Below are positions 17,770-31,530 of a DNA stretch of 64,000 nucleotides, piece after piece. The DNA lies in the NCBI GenBank assembly GCA_021325655.1, contig JAJPGT010000100.1:62001-126000 (forward strand). Direction: 5' to 3'. Below the pieces are notes generated by a model. It was not told where the DNA came from and did not search any database. It was given only the letters and a program-made list of their open reading frames with translations. This DNA comes from Pseudomonadota bacterium (GTDB taxonomy: Bacteria; Chloroflexota; UBA6077; JAJPGT01). A program made the translations under genes and the position numbers. Each line of letters begins with the position of its first letter. Positions within the stretch are counted from its first letter, which is position 1.

Positions 17770-19077
17770 CTACCCGGCACGTCCAAGGATCAGCACCACC
17801 TCGGCCGGAGCGAGCGCCAGATACTCCGGCACGGGCTCCCCGCCCAGCGGCGCGGTGTCTCGGCAGAGGCGCACCAGCCGTACCGCCGGGCCCGCGATCC
17901 CCAGCTCCCCCGCCGGCAGCCAGCGCTCCTCGTACCAGGCCTTGTTGATGGTCACCCAGCCGACCTCGCCCGGCGCAGCCGCGGAGCGGCGTTCAAGCAC
18001 AACCACGTCCGGGGCCCGGGAGTCGATCCGGCGCAGGCTACCCTCCCCATGCAGCAGCGGGGTGCTGGACTTGAAGCGATTGACCCGCGCCACGAAGCCG
18101 GTCAGGTCGAACAGGGGCGTCTCCCAGTCGCTCGGCTGGGTCTGCACCACGTCCAGCCGGCGGCGGAAGCCGTACTCGTAGCCGATCGGGAGCATCAGTC
18201 CGGCCGAGTAGGTGGCGGCGAAAGCGTAACGCTGGCGCTGGACCGCCTCGCTGCCGCCGGTCTCCTCGGCCAGGCGGGGGGTATCGTGCGACTCCGGGAA
18301 CGCGATAGAGGGGATACTTTCGAACTCGTGGTGCTGCTCGAGCGCCCAGGGCGCCTCGAAGTCCCACCACTTGGAGCTGTTGAAGAAGAAGTGCAGCCCT
18401 GAGGCGCGCAGCGCCCGCGTCTGCTCCAGCGTGCAGCCGAGCGTTTCGGCGAAGAAGTGGGCCTCGGGATTACGCTGCGCGGCGACGTCCACTAGCCGCC
18501 GCCAGAGCTCGGCCGGCACCTTGTAGGCGGCGTCGCAGCGAAATCCCTCGAACCCGAGCTCCAGGTAGGCCTCCACCAGCCGCTCCCAGTAGGCCCACAG
18601 CGCCTCGCGGTCCCGGGAGCCTGCGTTGTCGATCTCCGCCAGGTCGCCCCACACCGTGCGCTTCGAGGGATCGTCCGGGTCGACCGCGTAGGGGCTTTCC
18701 ACTGCCCCGTGCGCGTTGCGGACGTACCAGTCCGGGTGCTCATGGACCAGCGGCGAGTCTTTCGAGGTGTGGTTGATCACCAGGTCGACGATGGGGCGCA
18801 GTCCAAGCTCGCGGATCTGGCGGAGGATCGGGCCGATCACCGCCAGGTCGTCGCTGGCGGCGCCGGCCGGGACAAAGGCGGGGTTCAGCCGGTAGTAGTC
18901 CTTGGTGGCGTACAGGCTCCCGGAGAAGCCCGGCTCGCTGATCGGGTTGAGGTAGAGCCAGGTGAAGCCCAACGCCGCGGCGCGCTGGCAGTGGGGAAGC
19001 CACTGGTCAGCGCGGCCGGCGAGGCGCGGGAACAGGTTATAGATGATCGGCGTCTGGAGCGGGCTGGCCGGACTCAT
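17770..19077 (-). CDS. GH13 alpha-amylase-family enzyme of unassigned specificity
   Basis: 435 residues with the GH13 catalytic triad in context: VDLVINHTS, GFRCDAAYKVP (nucleophile Asp), FFAETLG (acid Glu) and FPESHDTPR. It lacks the large accessory domains of TreS or GlgE. Genes of this kind accompany GlgE/trehalose clusters in several bacteria, so hydrolysis or transfer on short alpha-glucans is likely; I cannot fix the substrate. The ATG overlaps the stop of the upstream alanine-rich gene. Confidence 0.8.
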   Translation of the reverse strand: MSPASPLQTPIIYNLFPRLAGRADQWLPHCQRAAALGFTWLYLNPISEPGFSGSLYATKDYYRLNPAFVPAGAASDDLAVIGPILRQIRELGLRPIVDLVINHTSKDSPLVHEHPDWYVRNAHGAVESPYAVDPDDPSKRTVWGDLAEIDNAGSRDREALWAYWERLVEAYLELGFEGFRCDAAYKVPAELWRRLVDVAAQRNPEAHFFAETLGCTLEQTRALRASGLHFFFNSSKWWDFEAPWALEQHHEFESIPSIAFPESHDTPRLAEETGGSEAVQRQRYAFAATYSAGLMLPIGYEYGFRRRLDVVQTQPSDWETPLFDLTGFVARVNRFKSSTPLLHGEGSLRRIDSRAPDVVVLERRSAAAPGEVGWVTINKAWYEERWLPAGELGIAGPAVRLVRLCRDTAPLGGEPVPEYLALAPAEVVLILGRAG

Positions 19078-19805
19078 TCCATCGGCTCGCGGAAGCTCGG
19101 CTCGCGCAGCACGACTTCGACGCCGTTGATCGGCCCGACGACGGCCGCCCGCACCCGTTGCATCGCCTCCTGGCCGAGCACGCCCGCGCTCTCGACCGCG
19201 CCGGTCGCAGCCGCGGTCGCCAGCTCCTCCACTGCCAGGCCCCGGTCACGCGCGGCATCGATCGCCCCGGCAACCACCTGCTGGGCCGCCTGCTCCAGGT
19301 CGCCAGCGACCTCCGCCGTCTCCTGCACGACGTAGCGGGCCAGCGTCTCGGTCATCGTCAGCACATCCAGCCCGGACTCAAAGGTCGCGTCCAACCCGGC
19401 GCGCACCGCGCTGCGCGCCACCCGCGCCAGGTCCTCGCCCGCCTCGACCGCGGCCTCCAGCGTCGCGCAGATGCCGGCCGAGATCGTCTCCTCGGCCACG
19501 TCGCCAACCTGGCTCGCCGCCTCGATCGCCCCGCGCGCCGCGCCCGCCGCCGCCTCATCAGCCGTCATGCCCCGGGCCCGAGCCGCGGCCAGCGCCTCGC
19601 GGGCGGCACGCGCCGCGAGCATCGCAATATCTCTCCCCGCCTCAATCCCTTGCTGGATCGACTGACTCGTTGAGGCGGTGACCGCCGCGACCGCGGCCGG
19701 ACGCACCTCCTCCGGGACGTCGGTCTCTCGGCCGGTTTCCGCCGCGCCCGCGTTGGCGGGCCGCGGTGGCTGGTCGCCACTGTCGGCATCACGTGCTGGT
19801 AGCAT
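19074..19805 (-). CDS. Alanine-rich helical protein in the trehalose operon, unrecognised
   Basis: 243 residues, dominated by Ala, Glu, Gly and Val, with no signal peptide and a predicted all-helical character. Two segments look like an internal duplication: one around ARARGMTADEAAAGAARGAI and one around ARDRGLAVEELATAAATGAV, about 110 residues apart. The ATG at 19805 lies inside the end of mak and has GGGAGGAAGAG just before it; the stop overlaps the GH13 start. Tight embedding between mak and GH13 implies a linked role, perhaps scaffold-like or phasin-like. No family recognised. Confidence 0.7.
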   Translation of the reverse strand: MLPARDADSGDQPPRPANAGAAETGRETDVPEEVRPAAVAAVTASTSQSIQQGIEAGRDIAMLAARAAREALAAARARGMTADEAAAGAARGAIEAASQVGDVAEETISAGICATLEAAVEAGEDLARVARSAVRAGLDATFESGLDVLTMTETLARYVVQETAEVAGDLEQAAQQVVAGAIDAARDRGLAVEELATAAATGAVESAGVLGQEAMQRVRAAVVGPINGVEVVLREPSFREPME

Positions 19806-21397
19806 CTCTTCCTCCCTCTCCACGCCTCTCACTTTGTTCACGCTCGCTCAGCAGCAGGCGTTCCACGGCCTCCAGCGGAATCGCCACCCAGTCCGGCCGA
19901 GTGTTCAGCTCATAGTTCAGCTCGTACAGCGCCTTGGCCGCCTCAAAGAGACGAACAAGCCTGCCAAAGGTATCGGCAGCCGCGGGAATCAGATCCGACG
20001 CGGCTGTGGCGCGGCGGTAGCCGCGCAGATAGGCCGCGCGCGCCAGCCGCTCCCACAGGCTCGCCGACGTTGGCGCCGCCGCCCCTGGCTCCCGCTGCGC
20101 GGCATGGGCGGCGTAGCCGAACGAGCGCAGCATCCCGGCCACGTCGCGCAGGGCCGGCTGCTTGGCCCGCCGCTGCTCCAGCGGCCGGGCCGGCTCGCCC
20201 TCGAAGTCGATCACTGCCCAGCCGCTGCTGGTCTTCAGCACCTGGCCCAGGTGGTAGTCGCCGTGAATCTGAATCTGCCTCAGCCCGGCCGGGTCGATCC
20301 GATCGACGAGATGGTCCAGCAGCGCCAGGAGCTCCGGCTCCCGCGCCAGCAGCCGCGCCGCCCTCGCCCGCTCCGCCGGCGCGGCCCAGGCCAGCCACAG
20401 CCGCAGCCCGGCGAGGGCGCGGCGCGCCTGGTCCAGCAGATCCTCACGCCAGGCGGCGACGTCCCGCGGGAGGATTGGCCGCGGGGCGAAGTCAGGGACG
20501 TCCGGCCGCGACCCGAGCGCCAGGTGCATCCGCCCGGTGACCTCGCCAAGCTGCTCGAGCTCATCCAGCAACCCGCCGGCCATCTCGCGCAGCCGCGCCT
20601 CCGCCGGGTCGGACGCCAGCGCCCCAAGGGTGGCGGAGAGCTGGCGCAGGACATAGCTCCAGCCGTCGCCCTGGTTCGGGAGAAAGTCCTGCAGCAGCCC
20701 GAGTGTGGCGACGTGGCCATCCATCCGGTGGTAGCCGACGCTCCCGCCCAGCAGCGGGGTATCGCGGAAGTCGGTCCAGCGGCCGAAGAACGCGGCAATC
20801 TCCAGGTCACGGCTGATACCCCACTCCAGCCGGCGGTACAGCTTGAAGATCCAGCTATCGCCGAAGCGAAGCGAGGTATTGCTCTGCTCGCCCCTGAGCA
20901 GCGCCGGCGGGGGCGCGGGCGCCGCCCGCGCCAGCCGCTCGGTCGCCTCGAACGTGATCGCCCCGTGCGCCGTCGGCAGGCTGGCGCCCTCAGTGAGCCG
21001 GCGGAGCAGCAGCGACCCGAACGCTGGCGCCAGCAGCGCATCCCACACCCCCCAGCCACCCTCCGGGGCGTCCAGCCAGAGGAACGGCGTGGCGTCGGCA
21101 GGCAGGCCAGCACCAGCGCCTGGCCGCGCCACGAGGAGCGGCAGGCTGTAGACCTCGGGCTCGCCCGCGTGGAAGTCGACTCGGATGAGGGCCATCACGA
21201 CCAGTGGCTGGTCCGCCAGCAGTCCGTAGTCGAACAGGGCGAGCCCCTTCACCGCGCGCCCCTTCCCCGCGAACCAGCGCCGCGTCTGAAGATACTCCAG
21301 CGGGATCGCGGCGACGAGGCTGGCAAGATCGCCAGCCAGCGGCGGCGGGCCGGGAAGCTGGCGGACCGCCAGCCGCGGGAGAGCGGCGGGGCCGCCG

Positions 21398-21405
<8 letters not shown>
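19789..21405 (-). CDS. mak: Maltokinase
   Basis: 538 residues. The N-terminal cap signature [11 protein letters not shown] and the kinase catalytic block [26 protein letters not shown] are diagnostic of Mak, which phosphorylates maltose to maltose-1-phosphate for GlgE. In many bacteria Mak is fused to TreS; here it is separate but starts 8 bp inside the treS 3' end, so the pair is probably made together. Confidence 0.92.
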
Positions 21406-23059
<1,654 letters not shown>

Positions 23060-23147
23060 CGCCTCCGCTCCACTACCTGCAACCTGGAGGCCCCAGGGAG
23101 CTGGCCGGACACCCGGGGAGCGTGCCTCGCACCGCTCGGCCGGCGCA

Positions 23148-25114
<1,967 letters not shown>

Positions 25115-25118
<4 letters not shown>

Positions 25119-28100
25119 CCCCCCGCGCTCCGCGGCTCCACGCGCTCCAGCAAGGCGACCGGGAAGCGAGCCAGGACCTCTTTCAGCGCCAGCCCAGCCC
25201 GCCCGGCTCGAGTCCCGGCCTGGACCAGCTCACCGGTGAAGCAGTTCCGATAAGTGTCTGTCCCGCCGCCTGGGAGCCGCAGCCAGGTGTCGTTCCAGAC
25301 CGCTTCGCCTATGGGCGAGGTCGCCGCTCCCCGCAGTAGCCCGGCGACCAGGACGGGCGCAACGGCGACCACGCTCTGTCCGCCCACCACCCGAGCGAAG
25401 GCGCAGACGTGCTGCCGGGCGGGACCGCTCGCGCGGAGCGGGACGTACGCGCCGGCCTGGAACAGCTCCGGGCACTGCCGGCGGAGCAGCAGACTTTGCT
25501 GGATGACGTAGAGCTTGATCCGGCCGTCCTCTCGCGTCTGGAGTAGCTCCTCGGCCAGTCGCGCCCGCTCGCTCTCGGGGCACTGGAGCGTCTGCAACGC
25601 CTGGATCCGGCGGGCGAAGTCGACCGGGCGGCGGTTGTCCGGGTCGACCAGGCTGAAGTCCCACAGCTCGGTGCCCTGGTAGAGATCCGGCACCCCCGGC
25701 GCAGCCAGCTTGAGCAGCGTCTGCGACAGGGAGTTGAACATCCCGAGCTGCGCGACCTTGGCAGCGAGCGCCTGGAAGTCGTCCAGGAACGGGTTGGGGC
25801 CGCTGCGGTCCAGGATCGCTTCGACGAAGTGCCGCATCGCCTCCTCATAGGGCGCGTTGGCGTTGATCCAGCTCGTATGGACCTTGGCCTCCTTGAGCGC
25901 TTTCAGCATGTAGGCGACGATGCGCTCGGTGAACGCGCCTAGCTCCGCCTCGTCCAGCGGACCGAGCGGCCAGGTGCCCAGCAGCGTCTGGTACAGCAGG
26001 TACTCGTCGTTGCGGTCCGGCGCCGGCCGGCCATCCACCAGGGTCCGCTTGCGGGCGTTCAGCCGGCTCCAGCGGGTCAGCGCCGCGCTCCACTCGCGCG
26101 GCAGCTCCGACAGCACGTTGATCCGGGCACGTACGTCTTCGCTCCGCTTGGTGTCGTGGGTGGAGGTGGCCGACAGGCTCGCCGGCCAGTGTCGGGCGCG
26201 CTCCAGCATGAAGCGGTGGAATGCGGCGACGGAGGTGCCGAACTGCCCCGGGTTGCCGCCCACCTCGTTGAGCGAGACGAGGCGGTTGTAGCGATAGAAC
26301 GCGGTGTCTTCGACCCCCTTGGCCATCACCGGGCCGGAGGTCTGCTGGAAGCGCCCAACAAAGCGGAGCAGCTCGGCCCGCTCCTCATCTGCCTCGGGCT
26401 CCGCCAGCTCTAGCAGGAGCGCCCGCCGCACGAAGTCGAAGATCGAGGGATCCGTACGCGGGTTGCGCCGCCGGGCATCCGCCACCGCCGCCTCGATCAC
26501 CGCTCGGTCGGCGTCGGACAGCGCGCCGGTGAACGGATCGACGTAGGTGCGGTACACGGGCATCGAGGCGATGATCTCGCGGATCACGAAGGTGAGGCTG
26601 TTCAGGGTGAAGTCGCGGTACAGGCGGCTGCGGGAGGCGATCCGCTTGAGCTGGTAGCCGAGCTGATTCACCTCGGCCGCCAGGGAGATGAGCATGACCA
26701 TCTTCTTGGCCGAGTTGGCGACGTCCTCGAAGCGGACGGGGCCGCCGATCACCCGCGCGTAGAGCGCATCGAACGCTGCCCGGTGGTCACGATTGACGAA
26801 GATGCCGTTGAGCACGTTCAAGAAGTCGTAGCCGGTCGTGCCGTGCACCGGCCAGGACGCGTTCAGCCGCTCGTCGCCGACCAGGACCTTCTCGACCACC
26901 AGGTACATCGGCCGCAGCGCCGGCGAGGCGGGGTCCTGGGCGCGGAGCTGCTGGACGCGCTCGATCAACGCCTGCTCCTTGTCAGGCATGCTGGCGCGCT
27001 CGGGGCCATCGGGCGACGCCGCGCCGAGGCGCAGCCGAGCGTAGCAATGCTGCTGGAGCCGCCAGAAATAGCCGGCCGGATCGAGCAGCCCATCCGGGTG
27101 GTCGATCCGCAGCCCCGTCAGCGCCCGCCGCTGGACCAGCTCCAGCAGCAGCCGGTGCGTCTGGCGGAAGACGCGCGGGTCCTCGACGCGGATCGCGGCC
27201 AGCTCGTTGATGTCGAAGAAGCGGCGATAGTTGATCTCCTCCGCCGCCACCCGCCAGAAGGCGAGGCGGTACGCCTGCTCGCCCAGGAGCGCGTCCAAGC
27301 GGTCGAAGCTGCGCGGATCCCCGGGCGTGCCGTTGTAGAGCCGCAGGGTCGCCTCGATCGCTGCCCGCACCGGTGGGCAGTCCTCGGTGAGCCGAGCAAG
27401 CCGTCGCTTGATGATCTCCTTCTCGCGATTGCGCTCGCGCATGCGGCGGGGATCGAGCACCGCGCGCGGCGGCAGGTTGGTCAGAGCGGTAATGATGCTC
27501 TGGAGCTCCAGCAGCGCCTCGCTGTCGCTGCCCAGCTCCGTCTCCAGCTCGTCCAGCCGCTGCTGGAGCAGCGACACCCAGGATTTGGGCTCCAGCGGCA
27601 GGAGGCGATCGTAGCAATGGAGGAAGAAGGCCCCGTCGCGATACGACAGCCGCAGCTCGCCCTGCTCCAGCACCCGGCCGTACTGGTCGCCGAGGATCGG
27701 CAGGACAACCTTGTAGCGGTCCTGAACGTCGGGCTTGAGCGGCGTCCAGTCGATATCGAAGAAGCTAGCGTACAGCGAGCTGGGGCCATTCTCCAGCACA
27801 TCGAACCACCAGGTGTTGCGAACGTCGCCGATCCCCATGTGGTTGGGGACGAAGTCGAGCACCTGCCCCATCTCGCGCGCGGCCAGCGCCGCTAGCAGCT
27901 CGGCATAGTCCTGTTCGGTGCCGAGCTCGGGATTCAGCGCGTTTGGATCCGCCACGTCGTACCCGTGCGGGCTGCCAAAGCGCGCCTTCAGGTAAGGCGA
28001 GGCATACAGGTCGCTGATGCCGAGCGCGTGCAGGTAGGGCACCAGGCGCGCGGCGGCGCGGAAGGTGAAGCTGGCATTGAACTGCAGCCGGTACGTCGCG

Positions 28101-28165
28101 CTCGGCACGCGCGCCGTCTGCACCAGGGCTGAGGCGAGCGCGGGCAGGTCCTGGGTCTCGATCAC
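25115..28165 (-). CDS. treY: Maltooligosyltrehalose synthase
   Basis: GH13_26 enzyme that converts the reducing end of alpha-glucan to a trehalosyl unit for TreZ. Signatures: SATYRLQFNASFTFRAAARLVPYLHALG, LDFVPNHM, GLRIDHPDGL, YLVVEKVL and KGVEDTAFYRY. I chose GTG 28165, a few residues before the conserved YRLQF block, which gives 1016 residues. First gene of the trehalose operon, with a TACACT box about 25 nt upstream, divergent from otsA. Confidence 0.92.
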
Positions 28166-28318
28166 AACCTGTGGGCAACTCCTGGGTATCTTGAGATGCA
28201 GTGTAGCCCGAGCGGGAGCAGGGCCCCGCCAGGGCACGCACGGGTACGTCTGCCGCTCGCAAGTCGCGTTCCGCGCGGGCGGTGGGGCCTGGTGGCGATG
28301 TCCGGGCGCCCGCTTGCC

Positions 28319-28324
28319 TATAAT
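28319..28324 (+). promoter_or_regulatory. -10 element of the otsA-like gene
   Basis: A consensus TATAAT lies 60 nt before the ATG. No good -35 hexamer is found at 16-18 bp, so the promoter may rely on an activator. Confidence 0.45.
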
Positions 28325-28383
28325 CCGGTTCTGGTCGTCCCGCGAACCACGGCTGGCGCCGGGGCGGGGCGACGCGGAGCGCC

Positions 28384-29946
28384 ATGGCCAGCGAGCATCT
28401 CCCCCCATCTCATTCCAGCGTCGACGGCCGGCCGCGCCGCCTGGCTGGGAGCGACACGCCCAGCATCGTGATCGTTGCCAACCGGGGTCCCAACGACTTC
28501 ACCTGGAAAGCCGACAGCGGCACCTGGGTGGCCCGCCCGGCCAACGGCGGGCTGGTGAGCATGCTCGCCCCGCTCGCCCGCAACCCGAGCGTCGCCTGGT
28601 ACTGCTGCGTCTCGGAGCCGCCAGACGCCGAGCAGCAACGCCAGGGCCTGTTTACCACCGCGGCGGAGCAGACCGACGCCCGGCTGCACGTCGTCCCGGT
28701 CCCGCTGCCGGCGCGGATGTACCACGCCTATTATGGCCAGATCAGCAACGAGGTGCTGTGGATGCTCCAGCACCACGTGATGGGACCGGGCGGCTACCAT
28801 TCGCTGGACGCGCAGCGACACCAGGCCTGGGAGCAGGGCTACCTGGAGGCGAACCGTCGCCTCGCCGCGGCGATCGCTGCCACCGCGCCGTCGGCCTCCG
28901 CCTTCCTGGTGCAGGACTACCACCTGTACCCGCTGCCGGCGCTGCTGCGAGCCGCGTTTCCAGGCACGCCGATCCTGCACTTCACCCATATCCCGTTCCC
29001 CGAGCCGGGGGTGATGAAGCTCCTCCCCCGCGCCTGGCGCGACGCCATTCTGGAGGGGATGCTCGGCGCCGACGTGGTCGGGCTGCAAACCCGGCGGGAC
29101 GTCCAGGGCTTTCTGGACTGCTGCGCGGAGCTCCAGTGCCACCCGGTGGACCGCGAGCGAGGCGTGGTGCAGACCAGCGACGGACGCGAGGTACGCGTTT
29201 ATGCCTTCCCGGCCAGCGTCGATCCCGCTGCCATCCGACGCACCATGCGCTCCAGTGCCGTGGCGGAGGCGCGGCGGCGGCTGGCGCCCGCCGAGGGCGA
29301 GCGGACCATCATCCGGGTAGATCGGCTCGACCCGAGCAAGAACCAGCTCATCGGCTTCCAGGCGTTCGCCCGGCTGCTGGAGCTGCGCCCCGAGCTCCGC
29401 GGCAGACTGCGTTTCCGCGCCTTCCTGGTTCCGTCGCGCACCGACCTCGGCGTCTACCGGGCGTACCGCGATGCGGTGTACGCCCTGATCGACGCGATCA
29501 ACGCCCGCTTCCAGCAGGACTACCAGGGGCCGGCGATCAGCGTGTACTACACCAACGATCGCGAGCAAGCGCTGGCCGCGATGGAGTGCTGCGACGTGCT
29601 ACTCATCAACTCCGTGGCCGACGGGATGAACCTGGTCGCCAAGGAATGGGCGGTCGTCTCGCGCCGCCCCGGCGCGCTCGTCGTCTCCGAAACCGCCGGC
29701 GTCTCGACAGAGGTACCCGATAGCGCGCTCCTGATCTCGCCGCTGGATATCGAAGGCACGGCACATGCGCTGGCCCAGGCGCTGGACATGCCAGTGCAGG
29801 AGCGCTCCGCGCGCCTGGCCCGCTTCCTGGAGCGCATCCAGCGCTGGACCGCCGCGGACTGGCTGTCGGCACAGCTCGCCGCCCTCGGCGTCGCTGCCCC
29901 CAGCACTCAGGGGCAGCCCGCCCGCGGGGCCCGAGCCGCTGGCTAG
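28384..29946 (+). CDS. otsA: GT20-family glycosyltransferase, OtsA-like trehalose-6-phosphate synthase
   Basis: 520 residues of the GT20 fold: VIVANRGPNDF at the N-terminus, VQDYHLYPLP, HFTHIPFPEP, IRVDRLDPSKN, FLVPSRTD and LLINSVADGMNLVAKEW. These map onto OtsA, which makes trehalose-6-phosphate from UDP-glucose and glucose-6-phosphate. The phosphate-binding segment reads RLDPSKN rather than the usual RLDYSKG, so a related product such as glucosylglycerol phosphate is possible. No OtsB phosphatase is adjacent. Divergent from the treY operon. Confidence 0.8.
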   Translation: MASEHLPPSHSSVDGRPRRLAGSDTPSIVIVANRGPNDFTWKADSGTWVARPANGGLVSMLAPLARNPSVAWYCCVSEPPDAEQQRQGLFTTAAEQTDARLHVVPVPLPARMYHAYYGQISNEVLWMLQHHVMGPGGYHSLDAQRHQAWEQGYLEANRRLAAAIAATAPSASAFLVQDYHLYPLPALLRAAFPGTPILHFTHIPFPEPGVMKLLPRAWRDAILEGMLGADVVGLQTRRDVQGFLDCCAELQCHPVDRERGVVQTSDGREVRVYAFPASVDPAAIRRTMRSSAVAEARRRLAPAEGERTIIRVDRLDPSKNQLIGFQAFARLLELRPELRGRLRFRAFLVPSRTDLGVYRAYRDAVYALIDAINARFQQDYQGPAISVYYTNDREQALAAMECCDVLLINSVADGMNLVAKEWAVVSRRPGALVVSETAGVSTEVPDSALLISPLDIEGTAHALAQALDMPVQERSARLARFLERIQRWTAADWLSAQLAALGVAAPSTQGQPARGARAAG

Positions 29947-30057
29947 CCGCGCTCCCGCTCAGGTCCGCGGCTCAGAGGCTGGAGATGGGCTCCGCGGCAG
30001 CCAGAGCCTGCCACGGCCGCCTCTGCGATTGGCTGTCAAACAGGCGCGTGAACAACA

Positions 30058-30081
30058 CGAAAGCCGCCCAGGCGGGCGGCT
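30058..30081. terminator. Bidirectional hairpin terminator between otsA and tRNA-Lys
   Basis: AAAGCCGCCC (30058-30067) and GGGCGGCTTT (30072-30081) form a perfect 10-bp stem with loop AGGC. The flanking A and T runs let it serve both the otsA transcript and the tRNA-Lys transcript. Confidence 0.75.
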
Positions 30082-30100
30082 TTCTATCTTGTCGGGTGGG

Positions 30101-30173
30101 TGACCCCGGGAGGACTCGAACCTCCAACCGAGTGATTAAGAGTCACCTGCTCTGCCAATTGAGCTACGGGGCC
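30101..30173 (-). tRNA. tRNA-Lys (CTT)
   Basis: Minus-strand cloverleaf: acceptor GGCCCCG/CGGGGTC (one G-T pair), D-arm GCTC...GAGC, anticodon stem GGTGA/TCACT with loop CTCTTAA (anticodon CTT) and T-arm GGAGG-TTCGAGT-CCTCC. 73 nt; CCA is not encoded. Confidence 0.95.
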
Positions 30174-30201
30174 GTCGCGGGCGGATGCCCGCGCAAATTC
30201 C

Positions 30202-30231
30202 AGTATACCCAAGTTCCCCGCTGCCTCTCAA
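30202..30231 (-). promoter_or_regulatory. Promoter of tRNA-Lys
   Basis: Minus strand TTGAGA (30226-30231), 18-bp spacer, TATACT (30202-30207), ending 28 bp before the mature tRNA 5' end. Confidence 0.6.
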
Positions 30232-30341
30232 GCAGGAGCGCTGCTCGCAGCTCAGGTGAGGTCCGGTCCTGGCGCGTTTGGCTGCCACGTTGGCTGCCAG
30301 CGGCCGCCTGGGCGCGCATCACCAGGAGGAGGTATCAGGGA

Positions 30342-30362
30342 GTGGTGCCGAAGGTGGGATTC
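30342..30362. repeat. Left att-like direct repeat of the CRISPR island
   Basis: A 21-bp sequence starting GTGGTGCCGAAGG is identical to 46348-46368, where it is the 3' end of tRNA-Leu including its CCA. Here there is no tRNA around it. This is the expected trace of integration by a tyrosine recombinase into a tRNA 3' end. Identity stops on both sides. Confidence 0.75.
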
Positions 30363-31444
30363 CCCTCAGGGGCATCCGGGACCATCCGCCATCGTTCGCT
30401 CCTTCCTGGAAGGCAGCAGCGGTCGTGCTGTTTCTTTCGTTGTCAGTCGCTACATGCCGCCTGGGTTGCTACACCGGTTGCTACATGATGCCGGTCGCGG
30501 GCGCTGACCCCGAGGTAGTCCCCGATCCGTCGAGGACCTGCGGGATGGCACTGGCGGGCTTATCGAACAGGGTGAAGCAGAGGGCCCGTACAGCTCACCC
30601 AGCAGCGCTGCAGGGGAAGGCGACTGCCACCGAGTTGGTGCTGTCATGCGTATCTCAGCCCACCTCAGCGGACCATGGGCGAGCTCGGCTGCACGGCGAC
30701 TCAGGCGTGGGCAGTGGCGACCGGCCGTGCTCCACAACAGCCGCTGCCGACTGGTGGGAGCGCTTCGGCCCTATTCCCAGCCATATGGCTGCCCAGATGG
30801 CTGCCCGAGAACCAGACCGCTGGGGCGTGGCCAGGGCTTCTCCGCCCACCTCGAATCTGCCTTCCGTGATGCGCTGCTGTCGGCCGGTTCGAGCGCGGAG
30901 GGGAGCGGTGGCGGAGCTCATCCTGCGGCAGTTGGCAATTACTGTGGTCCGTGACTGGCAGCGGCGGTTCCCGGATAACTTAGGCGCCGATTGGCTAACA
31001 GCCAGCAGCCTTCTCCCGCCTGACGCTTCCGTGCGTGTGTTGGTGACTGACCGCGTGGCTGTGCGAACGCAGCGGCAGAACCTCGTTGGGGTCGCCCCGA
31101 CGCTCTACGCCGTGGAATAGTCTTCTGCAGTCAGTTTGCCTCACGTATCCCCCGTCCGGATCGCGTTGCTGCATGCGGCTGCGGCGACCGAGCGCATGCG
31201 GCGGCGGGAACTTCAGCACTACCACTCGCTTGCGATCCGCATTGAATACCTCGCGCTTGGAACCGGCATGACCATCCGGCCAACTCCGGATGAGACTCGC
31301 GCGTGGCGCCGGTACCTCGCCAAGGCGGCTGCCGCTGTAATCGGCGGGGCTGCCGTGGCAGGACCCGGCCCGCGCCGGAATGACGGCGACCCGCACCGTT
31401 AGCCCAGCGTAGCCCTACGTGCAACGGTCCCGCTAACTCCGAGC
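30363..31444. other. Left flank of the island, no supportable gene
   Basis: About 1.1 kb between the left repeat and cas3. Open frames exist but none shows a recognisable motif, a convincing ribosome-binding site or a family-like composition. It carries GTTGCTACACC-type repeats (30465-30485) and a GGCTGCC tandem near 30783 that resemble the ends of integrase genes. I read it as decayed mobile DNA. Confidence 0.5.
30465..30485 (+). repeat. Copy 1 of the 21-bp GTTGCTACA repeat
   Basis: Two GTTGCTACA units 12 bp apart, identical over 21 bp to 46284-46304 just after the integrase pseudogene. Translated in one frame it reads V-A-T-P-V-A-T then a stop here, the kind of tail seen on phage-type integrases. 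It may be the last remnant of a second integrase. Confidence 0.6.
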
Positions 31445-31465
31445 TGTGACAATCAAGATGTCACA
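31445..31465. promoter_or_regulatory. Perfect 7-bp inverted repeat upstream of cas3
   Basis: TGTGACA (31445-31451), a 7-bp spacer and TGTCACA (31459-31465), centred about 75 bp before the cas3 ATG. The symmetry and position suggest an operator controlling the cas operon. The spacing (TGTGA-N11-TCACA) is too wide for a standard CRP site. Confidence 0.5.
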
Positions 31466-31530
31466 CGCTGCTGGCATAGTGTGCGGCAGTTACGGCCGAC
31501 GCGTTGTCAAGCCGTGCAACTGGAGGAGAG

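Noticed and set aside
30278..31120. 280-codon plus-strand open frame between the left repeat and cas3
   Set aside because: No recognisable domain, low-complexity Ala/Arg composition, no ribosome-binding site; other frames of similar length overlap it. Typical of GC-rich non-coding DNA.
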